From assembly GCA_016871175.1 (NCBI GenBank), contig VFZL01000007.1, forward strand, positions 62,001-126,000: 64,000 bases of DNA, in the 5' to 3' direction. Positions within the stretch are counted from its first letter, which is position 1; every line of letters starts with the position of its first letter. The position numbers were made by a program, and so were the translations under genes. Positions 1 to 9,306 of this stretch are shown one piece after another. Below the pieces are notes generated by a model. It had not been told where the DNA came from. It saw nothing but the letters and a program-made list of their open reading frames with translations, and ran no database searches. This DNA comes from Acidimicrobiia bacterium. Lineage in GTDB: Bacteria > Acidobacteriota > Vicinamibacteria > Vicinamibacterales > CAVVIG01.

Positions 1-160
1 CGCACAATCGCATGGTGCCGGCAACTTTACAACGCGCAAAGCGGCTGAATATAGTTTCGGCTGGTGCATTTTGCACGCAAACGATCGGCGAAGCTGGCAT
101 GACACGTGGCCGGAGGGCCGCAGTCGGAGTATTCCGCCGACTCCGGGAACAGGTCCAACC

Positions 161-889
161 ATGAGCACGGAACGGTTTCGCGCGTTCAGTCCGAAGGCAC
201 TCGCCTTTCTGCGCGCGATGAAGCGCAACAACGACCGCGAGTGGTTTCGCGCGCGCAAGGACCAGTACGAGACGTGGCTGCGTGCGCCGATGATCGCGCT
301 GATCGAACGGCTCGCCATCGACATGCGACCGTTCGCGCCCCACCTGGTAGCGGATCCGAAGGCGGCAATCTATCGCGTGTACCGTGACACGCGCTTTTCC
401 GAGGACAAGACGCCGCTCAAGACCAACATCGCGGCGATCTTCCCCGCGCGCGGCTTGCCGAAACACCAGGGCGCCGGCCTGTACTTGGAGGTGTCGCACG
501 GGTGGGTGTGGGTCGGCGGTGGGATGTACGCGCCAGACACCGCACAGCTCCAGGCGGTCCGCGAGCACATCGCCGTCAACCACCGCCGGCTCCGGGCGAT
601 CGTGGAGTCGCCCGGGTTCAAAAAGGCGGTGGGCGCGTTGTCCGGCGAGCAGCTCCGGCGAACGCCTCGAGGCTTTGCCACCGATCACCCCGCGGCCGAG
701 TACTTGGCGTACCGGCAGTTCCTCGCAGGTCGGGAGTTCCCCTCAGCGTTCGCGACCAGTTCGACCTTCTACGCGGGCGTGTTGAGTGTCTTCAAGCAAG
801 TGGCACCGCTCACGAGATTTCTGAACGAGCCGCTGCTGGCCGCCCCGGTCCAACCGTCATCCCTTCGGAAGACGGCGACCTCGACTTAG
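161..889 (+). CDS. DUF2461 (TIGR02453) family protein
   Basis: A 242-residue cytosolic protein of the DUF2461/TIGR02453 family, whose biochemical function is not established. Family features seen are the N-terminal segment with FLRAMKRNNDREWFRARKDQ, the central IYRVYRDTRFSEDKTPLKTN block, and the GAGLYLEVSHGWVWVGGG strand region that is typical of the family. An upstream ATG at 71 would add 30 residues with no family similarity, so I place the start at 161 (MSTERFRAFS). No obvious Shine-Dalgarno precedes it. The gene is intact and of the usual family length; it lies just upstream of pruA, with 93 bases between them. Family assignment is secure; role unknown. Confidence 0.88.
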   Translation: MSTERFRAFSPKALAFLRAMKRNNDREWFRARKDQYETWLRAPMIALIERLAIDMRPFAPHLVADPKAAIYRVYRDTRFSEDKTPLKTNIAAIFPARGLPKHQGAGLYLEVSHGWVWVGGGMYAPDTAQLQAVREHIAVNHRRLRAIVESPGFKKAVGALSGEQLRRTPRGFATDHPAAEYLAYRQFLAGREFPSAFATSSTFYAGVLSVFKQVAPLTRFLNEPLLAAPVQPSSLRKTATST

Positions 890-982
890 GGCCCGTGAGG
901 TGCGACTGGCACTGGGACGAGCGACGGTTCCCCAGCCTTGTGTCGCTCCGTAACCGCAGTACACTCCGGTCGTGGGGGTTCA

Positions 983-2623
983 ATGTCACGCCATTCTGCG
1001 TTCAATGGCCGGCGCCGCGTGCCGCCACCGATCAACGAGCCTGTCCGATCGTACGAGCCGGGATCGCGAGAGCGCGCCTCATTGAAGGCGCGGCTCGCCG
1101 CGATGGCCGCCGAGCACATCGAGATCCCTTTGGTCATCGGCGGTCGTGCCCTCATGAAAGCCGACGCGGCCCGCTCGGTGATGCCGCACAACCACCGCCA
1201 CGAGCTCGGTCGATACGCGCGCGCCAGCGCCGAGGACGTTCGGCAGGCGGTGGCCGCCGCGCACGACGCGCACCGTGAGTGGTCCGGGTGGACGTTCGAG
1301 GATCGCGCGGCGGTGTTCCTCAAGGCTGCCGAGCTCCTGACGACGACGTGGCGCGACACCCTGAACGCGGCCACCATGCTGGGCCAATCGAAGACGGCGC
1401 TTCAGGCAGAGATCGACTCCGCGTGTGAAATCATCGATTTCTGGCGCTTCAACGTGCACTACGCGCAGGAGCTGCTCGACGAACAACCTGTCAGCGATCG
1501 CACGATGTGGAATCAGCTCGAGTATCGGGGGCTCGAGGGATTCGTCTTCGCTGTCACACCCTTCAACTTCACCTCGATCGCCGCCAATCTTCCAACCGCG
1601 CCAGCCCTGATGGGCAACACCGTCATCTGGAAGCCTGCAGCGAGCGCCATGTTCTCCGCGCACTACATCATGGCGCTCCTGCAAGCTGCCGGGCTTCCGC
1701 CCGGCGTCATCAACATGGTCGCCGGTGACGCGGTCATGATCTCGAAGGAGCTCTTGAGCCACCGCGACCTCGCCGGCGTGCACTTCACCGGCAGCACGGG
1801 CGTCTTCAACGACATGTGGAAGACGATCGGCGCATCGATAGCCTCCTACCGCTCGTACCCGCGCATCGTTGGCGAAACCGGCGGCAAGGACTTCATCATC
1901 GCGCACGCGTCGGCGGACACGGCGGCGTTGGCAACGGCCATCCTGCGCGGCGGATTCGAGTTCCAAGGCCAGAAGTGCTCGGCGGTGAGTCGCGCGTACG
2001 TCCCACGGTCCATCTGGAACGACGTGCGCGATCGCGTGGTGGCGATGATGCACGAGATCAAGATGGGCGACGTGCAGGACTTCCGCAATTTCATGGGTGC
2101 CGTCATCGACCAGCGGGCGTTCGACAAGATCCAGGGGTACATCGACCACGCCCGTTCGAGCGCACGGATCGTCGCCGGCGGCGAGAGCGACGCGTCCAAC
2201 GGGTACTTCATCCGTCCAACTCTGGTCGAGACACCCGATCCGTCACATCGGTTGATGTGCGAGGAGATCTTCGGTCCCGTCGTGACGGCGTATACCTACG
2301 ACGACACGAAATGGACGGAGGTGTTGGAGCTCGTCGACGCGACGTCTCCGTACGCGCTGACCGGGGCGATCTTCGCGCAAGATCGACGAGCGGTCGTCGA
2401 GGCGAGATCTGCGCTCCGCCACGCCGCCGGCAACTTCTACATCAATGACAAACCGACGGGCGCCGTCGTCGGCCAACAGCCCTTCGGGGGGGCGCGCGGT
2501 TCGGGGACGAACGACAAGGCGGGGTCCAAGCTGAACCTGGTCCGTTGGGTCAGCGCTCGAGCCGTCAAGGAAAACTTCAATCCGCCGACGACCTTCGCGT
2601 ACCCGTTCATGGGAGAGGCGTGA
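983..2623 (+). CDS. pruA: 1-pyrroline-5-carboxylate dehydrogenase (L-glutamate gamma-semialdehyde dehydrogenase)
   Basis: Aldehyde dehydrogenase superfamily enzyme that oxidises L-glutamate gamma-semialdehyde to glutamate with NAD+, the second step of proline catabolism. The 546-residue length and N-terminus (PPPINEPVRSYEPGSRER) fit the ALDH4A1-like single-function type rather than the long bifunctional PutA. The catalytic cysteine is Cys332 in GQKCSAVSR and the general base is Glu298 in VGETGGKDF; the cofactor-binding FTGSTGVF segment and C-terminal QQPFGGARGSGTNDKAG substrate loop are also present. I use the ATG at 983 (MSRHSAFNG) because the 15 residues upstream are not family-like. No proline dehydrogenase gene is seen in this window. 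Confidence 0.93.
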   Translation: MSRHSAFNGRRRVPPPINEPVRSYEPGSRERASLKARLAAMAAEHIEIPLVIGGRALMKADAARSVMPHNHRHELGRYARASAEDVRQAVAAAHDAHREWSGWTFEDRAAVFLKAAELLTTTWRDTLNAATMLGQSKTALQAEIDSACEIIDFWRFNVHYAQELLDEQPVSDRTMWNQLEYRGLEGFVFAVTPFNFTSIAANLPTAPALMGNTVIWKPAASAMFSAHYIMALLQAAGLPPGVINMVAGDAVMISKELLSHRDLAGVHFTGSTGVFNDMWKTIGASIASYRSYPRIVGETGGKDFIIAHASADTAALATAILRGGFEFQGQKCSAVSRAYVPRSIWNDVRDRVVAMMHEIKMGDVQDFRNFMGAVIDQRAFDKIQGYIDHARSSARIVAGGESDASNGYFIRPTLVETPDPSHRLMCEEIFGPVVTAYTYDDTKWTEVLELVDATSPYALTGAIFAQDRRAVVEARSALRHAAGNFYINDKPTGAVVGQQPFGGARGSGTNDKAGSKLNLVRWVSARAVKENFNPPTTFAYPFMGEA

Positions 2624-2669
2624 CTCGTCGGCAACGCGTGAAGCCGCGCCGGCGTGGCCTCATCCGTTC

Positions 2670-4331
2670 GTGCGAACCTACTCGACCCTCGTGACGCGCC
2701 AAACGGTTGTGCGGTTCACCCTGTGGGCCGGTTTGGCCTGGCTGGTGCTCTTCTGGCGACTCGGCGAGCCCACCTTCTGGGATCCGGACGAGGCACACTA
2801 CGCGGTGACGACGCGCGAGCTCCTTGCGAGCGGAGACTGGCTCGCGCCGATGTACAACGGCCGGCCGTTCTTCGACAAGCCCATTCTCTTCCACCAACTG
2901 CAGGCGCTCGCGATGCTGGCGACCGGCCCCACGGAAACGGGCGCCAGGCTCGTCCCTGCGTTGTCGGCCGTCGCACTGATCGGCACGGTGCTGTGGCTCG
3001 GCCGTCGACTGGCCGGCGCTGACGTCGCGAATGTGGCCGCGCTCCTGCTGACGGTCAGTCCAGCGCTGGCCGCACTCGCCCGCTACGCCATCCTGGACAT
3101 GCTCTTCACCGCGTTCCTCTTCGGCGCGGCCGCCCTTCTCACGGTCGCCGCGTTGCAGTCGCGACCGCGTCTCGAGTACCCGGCCTATTTCCTGATCGCC
3201 CTGGCCGTGCTCACCAAGGGACCGCTCGCGCTCGCCCTGCTCGGACTCACGTTCCTCGTCGCCATCACGGTGTCCCACGACGCGCGACGCGCGTTGCTCG
3301 CGCTGCGCTGGCGCTCGGGTCTGCTGGTTGTCGTCGCCGTCGCGGCACCATGGTTCGCCTACATGTGGATGCGCTTCGGCGACGCGTTCGTTCAGGGCTA
3401 CGTGCTGAACGAGAACTTGCTGCTGTTTTCGCGGCCGCCCTATGCGAATCAGCCCGGCTGGACGTTCTATCTCCAGATCGTGGCGGTCGGCATGCTGCCC
3501 TGGACGCCCGTGCTGATCGGGCGATTGTACGACTGGACGCGCGCGGTCGTTCGCCGGCGCGCGGGGCCGGATGCGCTCGAAACCCTGCTCTGGATTTGGG
3601 TGGGCGTCGTGGCGGCGTTCTTCAGCGCGTCACAGTTCAAGCTCGATCACTACGTGTTCCCGGTCGCCCCAGCGCTGTGCCTCGTCATCGCCTTGGCGTG
3701 GCGGGACGTCGTCGCGCGACCGACCGAGGACCGCTACCTCGGCGTTCGCGTTGGCTTCACGCTGGTCGGACCGATACTGATCCTTGGCGGCCTGACGCTG
3801 GCGGTGCTCTTCATCACGCGGTTTGGGCTCCCGTCGGTGGCCTGGCTCCTCCCTGTCGCATGGATCGCGATTGGAGGCGTCCTCGTTGCCGGCGGGCCGC
3901 GACACGTGGTCCGCGCCCCTGCCTTGACCGCCCTGGCCTTCGGCGTGTTCTACCTCGTGGCGATCGGCGTCGTCCTGCCCGTGATCGAGCAGCAAAAGGT
4001 TGTCGCGGAGGTCGCCCGCTGGACCTCCACGGCTGCCGGCGCGTCGGTGCCGGTCTGCGGATACCGCCTGAATCGATGGAACAACTCGCTGCTCTTCTAC
4101 GCAGGGCGGCTCGTCAGCCTGCTCGACTCGCCAGAACAGTTTCGAGACGCTGCAAAAGCACAGGGGCTCTTCTGCCTCACGACCAAGGAGGGCTTCGACG
4201 AGCTCACGAGGGCGGGACTCCAACTCAACGTCCTGCACGAGCGTGAGGGTTTGTGGGCCACGTCGGGCCGTGCGCTCTGGCGCACGGGACCGCAACTCAC
4301 CACGTTCGTCGTGGTGAGGACGCGGGAATGA
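2670..4331 (+). CDS. ArnT-like integral membrane glycosyltransferase (GT39/GT83 superfamily)
   Basis: Polytopic membrane protein of 553 residues resembling ArnT and dolichyl-phosphate-mannose protein mannosyltransferases, enzymes that move a sugar from a polyprenyl-phosphate donor onto lipid A, protein or glycan on the outer face of the inner membrane. The diagnostic first periplasmic loop is present: FWDPDEAHYAVTTRELL, holding the paired acidic residues needed for catalysis, followed by MYNGRPFFDKPIL. About a dozen hydrophobic segments follow (for example near residues 95-130, 170-190 and 355-400), then a soluble tail. The start is a GTG at 2670; an in-frame GTG at 2691 is an alternative. 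The acceptor cannot be told from sequence. Confidence 0.85.
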   Translation: MRTYSTLVTRQTVVRFTLWAGLAWLVLFWRLGEPTFWDPDEAHYAVTTRELLASGDWLAPMYNGRPFFDKPILFHQLQALAMLATGPTETGARLVPALSAVALIGTVLWLGRRLAGADVANVAALLLTVSPALAALARYAILDMLFTAFLFGAAALLTVAALQSRPRLEYPAYFLIALAVLTKGPLALALLGLTFLVAITVSHDARRALLALRWRSGLLVVVAVAAPWFAYMWMRFGDAFVQGYVLNENLLLFSRPPYANQPGWTFYLQIVAVGMLPWTPVLIGRLYDWTRAVVRRRAGPDALETLLWIWVGVVAAFFSASQFKLDHYVFPVAPALCLVIALAWRDVVARPTEDRYLGVRVGFTLVGPILILGGLTLAVLFITRFGLPSVAWLLPVAWIAIGGVLVAGGPRHVVRAPALTALAFGVFYLVAIGVVLPVIEQQKVVAEVARWTSTAAGASVPVCGYRLNRWNNSLLFYAGRLVSLLDSPEQFRDAAKAQGLFCLTTKEGFDELTRAGLQLNVLHEREGLWATSGRALWRTGPQLTTFVVVRTRE

Positions 4332-4337
4332 CCTGTG

Positions 4338-4886
4338 TTACTGCCACACGAGCGCCACAACCTTGACGGCCACGTTGCCCCGTTTTGGCTTCAGCACGAG
4401 CGTTTCCAGCTTCTCGTTCACCACGTCGGTGCTGGCGTGGAGCGATGCTGTTTCGGCGGCGAACTCGTCCTCGAGCTCCTTGATCTGCCCTTCGAGCACG
4501 CCGACCGTCTCCTGCGCTCGGGCAATATCGTCGGATTCCTTCATCGACCGACCGACGCTTCGTGCAGCCGTCGTCGCACGGCCAACGTTGGCGGCGGAGA
4601 TCGCTTTTCGGCCAAGTAGGGCACCGACCAGCGTGGCGCCGAACGAGATGGCTGTCTGCAATTTTGCGCCCGAGGCTTGCTCGGTCTCGCGCTGAACGGC
4701 TTGCTGCGCGCGTCGCAGCTTCTACTTGAGCGCCGCCTCTTTCGGCGCGTATTCCTTCCGCAGCCGCTCGACCTCCTCGTCTCGCACCTCCCGGCCCTTG
4801 TGCTGGAGGCGTCCACGGAAGTCGCGCTCGGACTCGTCCGGGCTCGACACCTCGCCGGTGGTCGGGCTCATCAGGAGCTCGACGGA
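4338..4886 (-). pseudogene. C-terminal remnant of a HerA/DUF87-like ATPase, with internal TAG
   Basis: The reading frame from 4886 down to 4338 encodes only the C-terminal tail of a large P-loop ATPase of the HerA/DUF87 'ATP-binding protein' type: SPDESERDFRGRLQH, a charged coiled-coil stretch, then LQTAISFGATLVGALLGRK and VGRATTAARSVGRSMKESD. A TAG at 4722-4724 interrupts this frame (APKEAALK, stop, KLRRAQQAV) and the frame then continues open to a natural stop at 4338. The ATPase core with Walker motifs is missing. At its 5' end the remnant is joined in frame to an unrelated secreted protein, so it looks like the product of a deletion followed by a nonsense change. Family recall is from sequence pattern only. 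Confidence 0.72.
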
Positions 4887-5624
4887 CTCGTTCGCGGACA
4901 GCCACGTGCTGAATTGCTTCGACCACGCGGGGTCCGACGGGTCTTGCAGCGTGATGTCGACATTGGTGCCCCACACGCTCAGGTGGTACCCGAGGATGAC
5001 ATTCGGTGCGTACTCGTCGCGGAACCGAGCGATGGCCTGCGCAAAGCCCGAGACCGTACTCGGAAGCCCCGCAAGCTGCGGAATGCCTGTCTCCGACACT
5101 TTCGCCGGCACCGAGCGGGCGTCATCGCTGGCCGTGCGTTTCTGCATGTAGCCCCAGAAGTCCGGTTCGACGTGGAGCACGACCCTTTGCTGGGGAAAGG
5201 CGCCAGCCTTCTGGAAGAGCAGAATCAGATCGTTGTAGTACGCCGTCATCGTGGAGACGTTGTTCACGTTGGTGAAGTTGGCGTCTCCTTCGCTGCCGCC
5301 GCCCGGTAGCGAGTGAAACATCATGTAGTACGTGAAGACGGGGATGAAGCCGTGAGCGCGGGAGTCCTCGACGTAGTAGCGGACAAACTCGCCATTGTGA
5401 TTCCAGGTGGCCCACCCGCGATTCGTATTCACGCCACCGGCCAGGTACTGATAGCGGAACGCGAAGCCGGTCGTCGCCCGCATCGCGGCCGAGCCGCCAG
5501 GGCCGTCCATCATCCCAAGTTCGAGACGGTCCGGCCATCCTTGAGGCAGCGGTGCCTGAGCGGCGACGGGATACGACAGGAAGACAGTGGCGAGCCAGAC
5601 GAGTACGGATCGACCTGAACCCAT
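4722..5624 (-). CDS. Chimeric ORF: truncated secreted protein joined to an ATPase tail
   Basis: A 300-residue open frame built of two unrelated parts. Residues 1 to about 246 form an exported protein: a signal peptide (MGSGRSVLVWLATVFLSYPVAAQA) is followed by a region resembling the start of a sugar-hydrolase-like TIM barrel, with YYMMFHSLP, VVLHVEPDFWGYMQ and VILGYHLSVWGTNVD, where E and D residues sit as expected of such barrels. The remaining 54 residues, from about 4886 downward, belong to a HerA-like ATPase tail and have no business in a periplasmic protein. The second half of the barrel is lost, so activity is unlikely. The join most simply reflects a deletion between two co-directional genes, or a misassembly. 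Confidence 0.65.
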   Translation of the reverse strand: MGSGRSVLVWLATVFLSYPVAAQAPLPQGWPDRLELGMMDGPGGSAAMRATTGFAFRYQYLAGGVNTNRGWATWNHNGEFVRYYVEDSRAHGFIPVFTYYMMFHSLPGGGSEGDANFTNVNNVSTMTAYYNDLILLFQKAGAFPQQRVVLHVEPDFWGYMQKRTASDDARSVPAKVSETGIPQLAGLPSTVSGFAQAIARFRDEYAPNVILGYHLSVWGTNVDITLQDPSDPAWSKQFSTWLSANESVELLMSPTTGEVSSPDESERDFRGRLQHKGREVRDEEVERLRKEYAPKEAALK

Positions 5625-6042
5625 GAATCTCTCCGCAGGGCGCTTCAGGGAAGAGGCAGGAAGGCCAGGATAGCGTACCCTTAAAGTCCGTCAATGGCAC
5701 AAACTGTCGCTCAAATATCTACCTCTACATTTAGTTGGTCTCAAAGAAGAGCTTGTCTATGACGACTGTGGGCAACCGTGCGCAGTCGGGACCTGACTCT
5801 GGGCCCCAGCCGCCCCAGCCTCACAGATCAGTTGCCGGAGGCTCAAAACAGGCGTAGGCTTCGTCATTACAGGGGGGCTCTGCCCAGGCCTCGACTCGGT
5901 TGCTTGCGGCTCCCCGCTCCGTTCTCGCGGGCATGGTGTGCCCGGCCATGAAGCGGCGAGGGTGTCGACTCCGCGGTTCGCGCGTGCTGAGGTGGGGGCT
6001 GTTGGCTAAGTGACGAGGGAGCTTGGCACAAGGAGAGGTTTC
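5625..6042. other. Intergenic stretch between divergent genes
   Basis: No convincing gene in 418 bases. It separates the leftward chimeric gene from the rightward tandem paralogue cluster, so promoters for both should lie here. The part around 5700-5760 is AT-richer than the surroundings. The only clear signal is the ribosome-binding sequence AAGGAGAG at about 6030-6037, just before the ATG at 6043. Confidence 0.5.
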
Positions 6043-7104
6043 ATGACAGCGCGATGGCGAACAACGGCACGGACGATGGCGGTGGCGTGCGCGGTGGCGG
6101 CGGGAGTGGCCACGGTGGCCGCCCAGAACGCGCCCCCAAAGCCAAGCGCCGGTTCACAGAAGTGGGTGTTGGCGCGCACGCCTGATGGCAAGCCCGACTT
6201 CCAGGGTGTGTGGGCCAACAACACGGTGACGCCGCTCGAGCGTCCCAAGCAGTGGGAAGGCAAGACGACGCTGACGGACGCCGAAGTCAAGGAGCTGCAG
6301 AACATCGCGCGACTGATCGACGAGAACGACGGGGACGCACAATTTGGTGACGGCTTCATTCAAGCCGTGCTCGACAAGCAGACCAAACCGGGCTCGTACG
6401 ATCCAGGGACTGGTAACTACAACCAGTTCTGGATCGTGGGGCGCGACTGGCACGATCGCCGGACGTCGCTCATTCAAGATCCGCCAGACGGCAAGCTGCC
6501 GCCGATGACGCCAGAAGGCAAACGGCGGATGGAGGCGTTGGCGGCGCACCGGAAGGCGCATCAGTACGAGGATCCCGAGAACTTCCCCAACTTCGAGCGC
6601 TGCACGCACTTCGGTCTGCCGCGCATGCAGGCCGCGTACAACAGCTATCTGCAGATCGTGCAGACGCCGCGCCAGGTGATGATCATGAACGAGATGGCGC
6701 ACGACGCCCGCGTGATTCCCGTCGACAGCCGTCCACGCAACGGCAAGGACTTCCGTCCGTGGAACGGCGAGTCGCGCGCCCGATGGGAAGGCGACACCCT
6801 GGTGATCGAGACGACGAACTTCTCGCCGAAAGCGGACTTGATGTACCTGTACGGCACGGCCGAGAACCTTCAGCTCACCGAGCGGTTTACGCGCGTGTCG
6901 AGGGACGTCTTGAACTACGAGTTCACGATGAACGACCCGACCACGTGGACGAAACCGTGGACGGCGATGATTCCGCTCGCGCGGAAGGACGAAATGATTT
7001 TCGAGTACGCATGTCACGAAGCGAACGTGGCGATGCCCAACATGCTGCGTGGTCACCGCTTCCAGGAGAAGCAAGAGGCCGCGAAGAAGACCTCGGGGAA
7101 TTGA
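6043..7104 (+). CDS. Secreted NNTVTPL-family protein, paralogue 1 of 4
   Basis: Exported protein of 353 residues and unknown function, first of four tandem paralogues. An N-terminal signal sequence (TMAVACAVAAGVATVAAQ) is followed by the family core: ARTPDGKPDFQGVWANNTVT, then TGNYNQFWIVGRDWHDRRTS, YNSYLQIVQTPRQVMIMNEM, RARWEGDTLVIETTNFS and DVLNYEFTMNDPTTWTKPW, ending FEYACHEAN. The repeated W, D, H and R residues and the absence of any Walker or known metal motif leave the chemistry open; the fold is probably beta-rich. The ATG at 6043 is chosen for its AAGGAGAG ribosome-binding site and because it places the signal peptide first. Similar proteins are common in Acidobacteriota as 'hypothetical'. 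Confidence 0.85.
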   Translation: MTARWRTTARTMAVACAVAAGVATVAAQNAPPKPSAGSQKWVLARTPDGKPDFQGVWANNTVTPLERPKQWEGKTTLTDAEVKELQNIARLIDENDGDAQFGDGFIQAVLDKQTKPGSYDPGTGNYNQFWIVGRDWHDRRTSLIQDPPDGKLPPMTPEGKRRMEALAAHRKAHQYEDPENFPNFERCTHFGLPRMQAAYNSYLQIVQTPRQVMIMNEMAHDARVIPVDSRPRNGKDFRPWNGESRARWEGDTLVIETTNFSPKADLMYLYGTAENLQLTERFTRVSRDVLNYEFTMNDPTTWTKPWTAMIPLARKDEMIFEYACHEANVAMPNMLRGHRFQEKQEAAKKTSGN

Positions 7105-7166
7105 GACCGATCGTGACCCGGCGCGTGGGACCGCTCGCTGGGACCACCAGGAGAGAGAGAATCGCT

Positions 7167-8213
7167 ATGACAGGACGATACGGAACGGCGTTGGGTGTGG
7201 CAGTGTTGGCCTCGGGCCTGACGATGAGCGTCGTCACGCCGAACGCCCAGGAAAAGAAGGCGCCCGCCAAGTGGGTGCTCGAGCGCACTCCGGACGGCAA
7301 GCCCGACCTTCAGGGGGTCTGGGCCAACAATACTGTGACGCCTCTGCAGCGGCCGAAGCAGTGGGAAGGCAAGGCGACGCTGACCGACGCCGAAGTCGCC
7401 GAGCTACAGAGGATCGCGCAGCAGATCTACGACAACGACGGCGACGCGCAGTTCGGTGACGGGCTCATTCTTGCGGTCCTCGAGAAGCAGACACGACCTG
7501 GCTCCTACGATCCGGGCACTGGCAATTACAACCAGTTCTGGCTCGTCGGCCGCGACTGGCACGATCGCCGGACGTCCCTCATCACGGATCCGCCTGACGG
7601 CAAGCTGCCGCCGATGACGCCCGAAGGCAAGAAGCGCGTCGAGGAGCGAACGGCGTTCCGCAAGGAGCATCAGTACGACGATCCGGAAACGCTACCGCTC
7701 GGCGAGCGCTGCGTCCACTTCAGCACACCGCGCATCGGCGCCGGCTACAACAGCTATCTGCAGATCGTGCAGACGCCGAGCCACTTCATGGTGATGAACG
7801 AGATGGCGCACGAATCCCGCGTCGTGCCCATCGACAATCGCCCGCGCAGCGGCAAGGACGTCCGGCCGTGGAACGGCGAATCGCGCGCGCGCTGGGAGGG
7901 TGACACGCTCGTCGTCGAGACCAAGAACTTCTCGCCGAAGAACGAGTTCATGGGCGCCACCGACCAGATGACCCTCGTGGAGCGCTACACCCGCGTGTCG
8001 AAGGACGTCTTGAACTACGAGTTCACCGTCACCGACCCACAGACCTGGACGAAGCCGTGGACGGCGATGATTCCGCTGGCGCGCAAGGACGAGATGATCT
8101 TCGAGTACGCCTGCCACGAGGCCAACTCCTCGATGGAAGGCATGCTCAAAGGGCATCGCTTCCAGGAGAAGCAGGAAGCCGCCAAGAAGACGTCTGGCGG
8201 CGGCAACCAGTAG
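7167..8213 (+). CDS. Secreted NNTVTPL-family protein, paralogue 2 of 4
   Basis: Second tandem copy, 348 residues, with a short signal segment (LGVAVLASGLTMSVVTPNAQ) and the full family core. It shares with copy 1 the WANNTVTPL box, the GDAQFGDG segment, QFWLVGRDWHDRRTSL, IVPIDNRPRSGKDVRPW-like residues and KDEMIFEYACHEAN near the C-terminus. It is closest to copy 1 in having the PGSYDPGTGNYNQFW form of the central block and the RPRxGKDxRPWNGESRARW segment, which copies 3 and 4 replace with GRREHLP. The ATG at 7167 follows GGAGAGAGAG. The gap from copy 1 is 62 bases; co-transcription is likely. Function unknown. Confidence 0.85.
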   Translation: MTGRYGTALGVAVLASGLTMSVVTPNAQEKKAPAKWVLERTPDGKPDLQGVWANNTVTPLQRPKQWEGKATLTDAEVAELQRIAQQIYDNDGDAQFGDGLILAVLEKQTRPGSYDPGTGNYNQFWLVGRDWHDRRTSLITDPPDGKLPPMTPEGKKRVEERTAFRKEHQYDDPETLPLGERCVHFSTPRIGAGYNSYLQIVQTPSHFMVMNEMAHESRVVPIDNRPRSGKDVRPWNGESRARWEGDTLVVETKNFSPKNEFMGATDQMTLVERYTRVSKDVLNYEFTVTDPQTWTKPWTAMIPLARKDEMIFEYACHEANSSMEGMLKGHRFQEKQEAAKKTSGGGNQ

Positions 8214-8237
8214 CCAAGAACCGACTGGGAGGCTGGC

Positions 8238-9293
8238 ATGGCAGGACGACGGGGTTCGACGCTGAAGTCCCTCGGGCTCGCGTGCGGAGTGGCCGTCGTG
8301 GCTGCCACCGTGGCGGTGCAAGGTCAGACCGCCCGTGCGAAACCGACGGCAGGCGGCTGGGCGGTTGAGCGCACCCCGGACGGCCGTCCTGACTTTCAGG
8401 GCGTGTGGGCGAACAACACGGTTACGCCGCTCGAGCGGCCGGCGCAGTGGGAGGGCAAGACGACCCTCACGGACGCCGAGGTCGCCGACCTGCAGAGGAT
8501 CGCGAATCAGATCTACGAGAACGACGGCGACGCTCAGTTCGGCGACGGCTTGATCATCGCAGTCCTCGACAAACAGACCAATCCGAAATCGACCGACAAA
8601 CAGACCGGCAACTACAACCAGTTCTGGCTGGTTGGGCGGGACTGGCACGATCGCCGGACGTCGCTCATCACCAGCCCGCCGGACGGCAAGCTCCCCCCAC
8701 TGACACCCGAAGCCAAGCAGCGCCGCGAGGCTGAGCTCGCACATCGTAAAGCTCACGCGTACGAGGACCCCGAGACGATCAACCTCGGTGAGCGCTGCGT
8801 GAACTTCACGGTCCCGCGCTTGAACGCCGGCTACAACAGCTACTTCCAAATCGTGCAGTCGCTGGAGTACGTCACGATCATGGCGGAGATGGCGCACGAC
8901 GCGCGCATCATTCCGATTGGGCGCCGCGAGCACCTTCCCAGGGGCATCACAAAGTGGAATGGCGATTCGATCGGCCGCTGGGAAGGCGACACGCTCGTCG
9001 TCGATACGACCAACTTCTCGCCCAAGAGCGACTTCTTGGGATCGCACGAGAATCTGCACCTCGTGGAGCGCTTCACGCGCGTATCGAAGGACGTCCTGAA
9101 CTGGGAGATCACCATTGACGATCCGACCACGTGGACCCGCCCGTGGACGGTGATGATTCCGCTCAGGCACAAGGACGAGCTGATCTACGAGTACGCGTGC
9201 CACGAAGCCAACGAAGCGATGGAGGGCATGCTGCGTGGCCATCGGTTCCAGGAAAAACAGGGCACGGCCAAACCGACGTCCGGTGGCAACTGA
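8238..9293 (+). CDS. Secreted NNTVTPL-family protein, paralogue 3 of 4
   Basis: Third tandem copy, 351 residues, beginning 24 bases after copy 2. The signal peptide is LGLACGVAVVAATVAVQGQ. This copy and copy 4 form a sub-pair: both have NPKSTDKQTGNYNQFW or its near equivalent, IPIGRREHLPRG in place of the RPRxGKD segment, SIGRWEGDTLVVDTTNFS and SDFLGSHENLHLVERF. The conserved cysteines in GERCVNF and FEYACHEAN-like YEYACHEAN are retained, so a disulfide or metal site is possible. Function unknown; the divergence between the two sub-pairs implies that the cluster grew by two rounds of duplication. Confidence 0.85.
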   Translation: MAGRRGSTLKSLGLACGVAVVAATVAVQGQTARAKPTAGGWAVERTPDGRPDFQGVWANNTVTPLERPAQWEGKTTLTDAEVADLQRIANQIYENDGDAQFGDGLIIAVLDKQTNPKSTDKQTGNYNQFWLVGRDWHDRRTSLITSPPDGKLPPLTPEAKQRREAELAHRKAHAYEDPETINLGERCVNFTVPRLNAGYNSYFQIVQSLEYVTIMAEMAHDARIIPIGRREHLPRGITKWNGDSIGRWEGDTLVVDTTNFSPKSDFLGSHENLHLVERFTRVSKDVLNWEITIDDPTTWTRPWTVMIPLRHKDELIYEYACHEANEAMEGMLRGHRFQEKQGTAKPTSGGN

Positions 9294-9306
9294 GGAGGGC
9301 ACTGCG

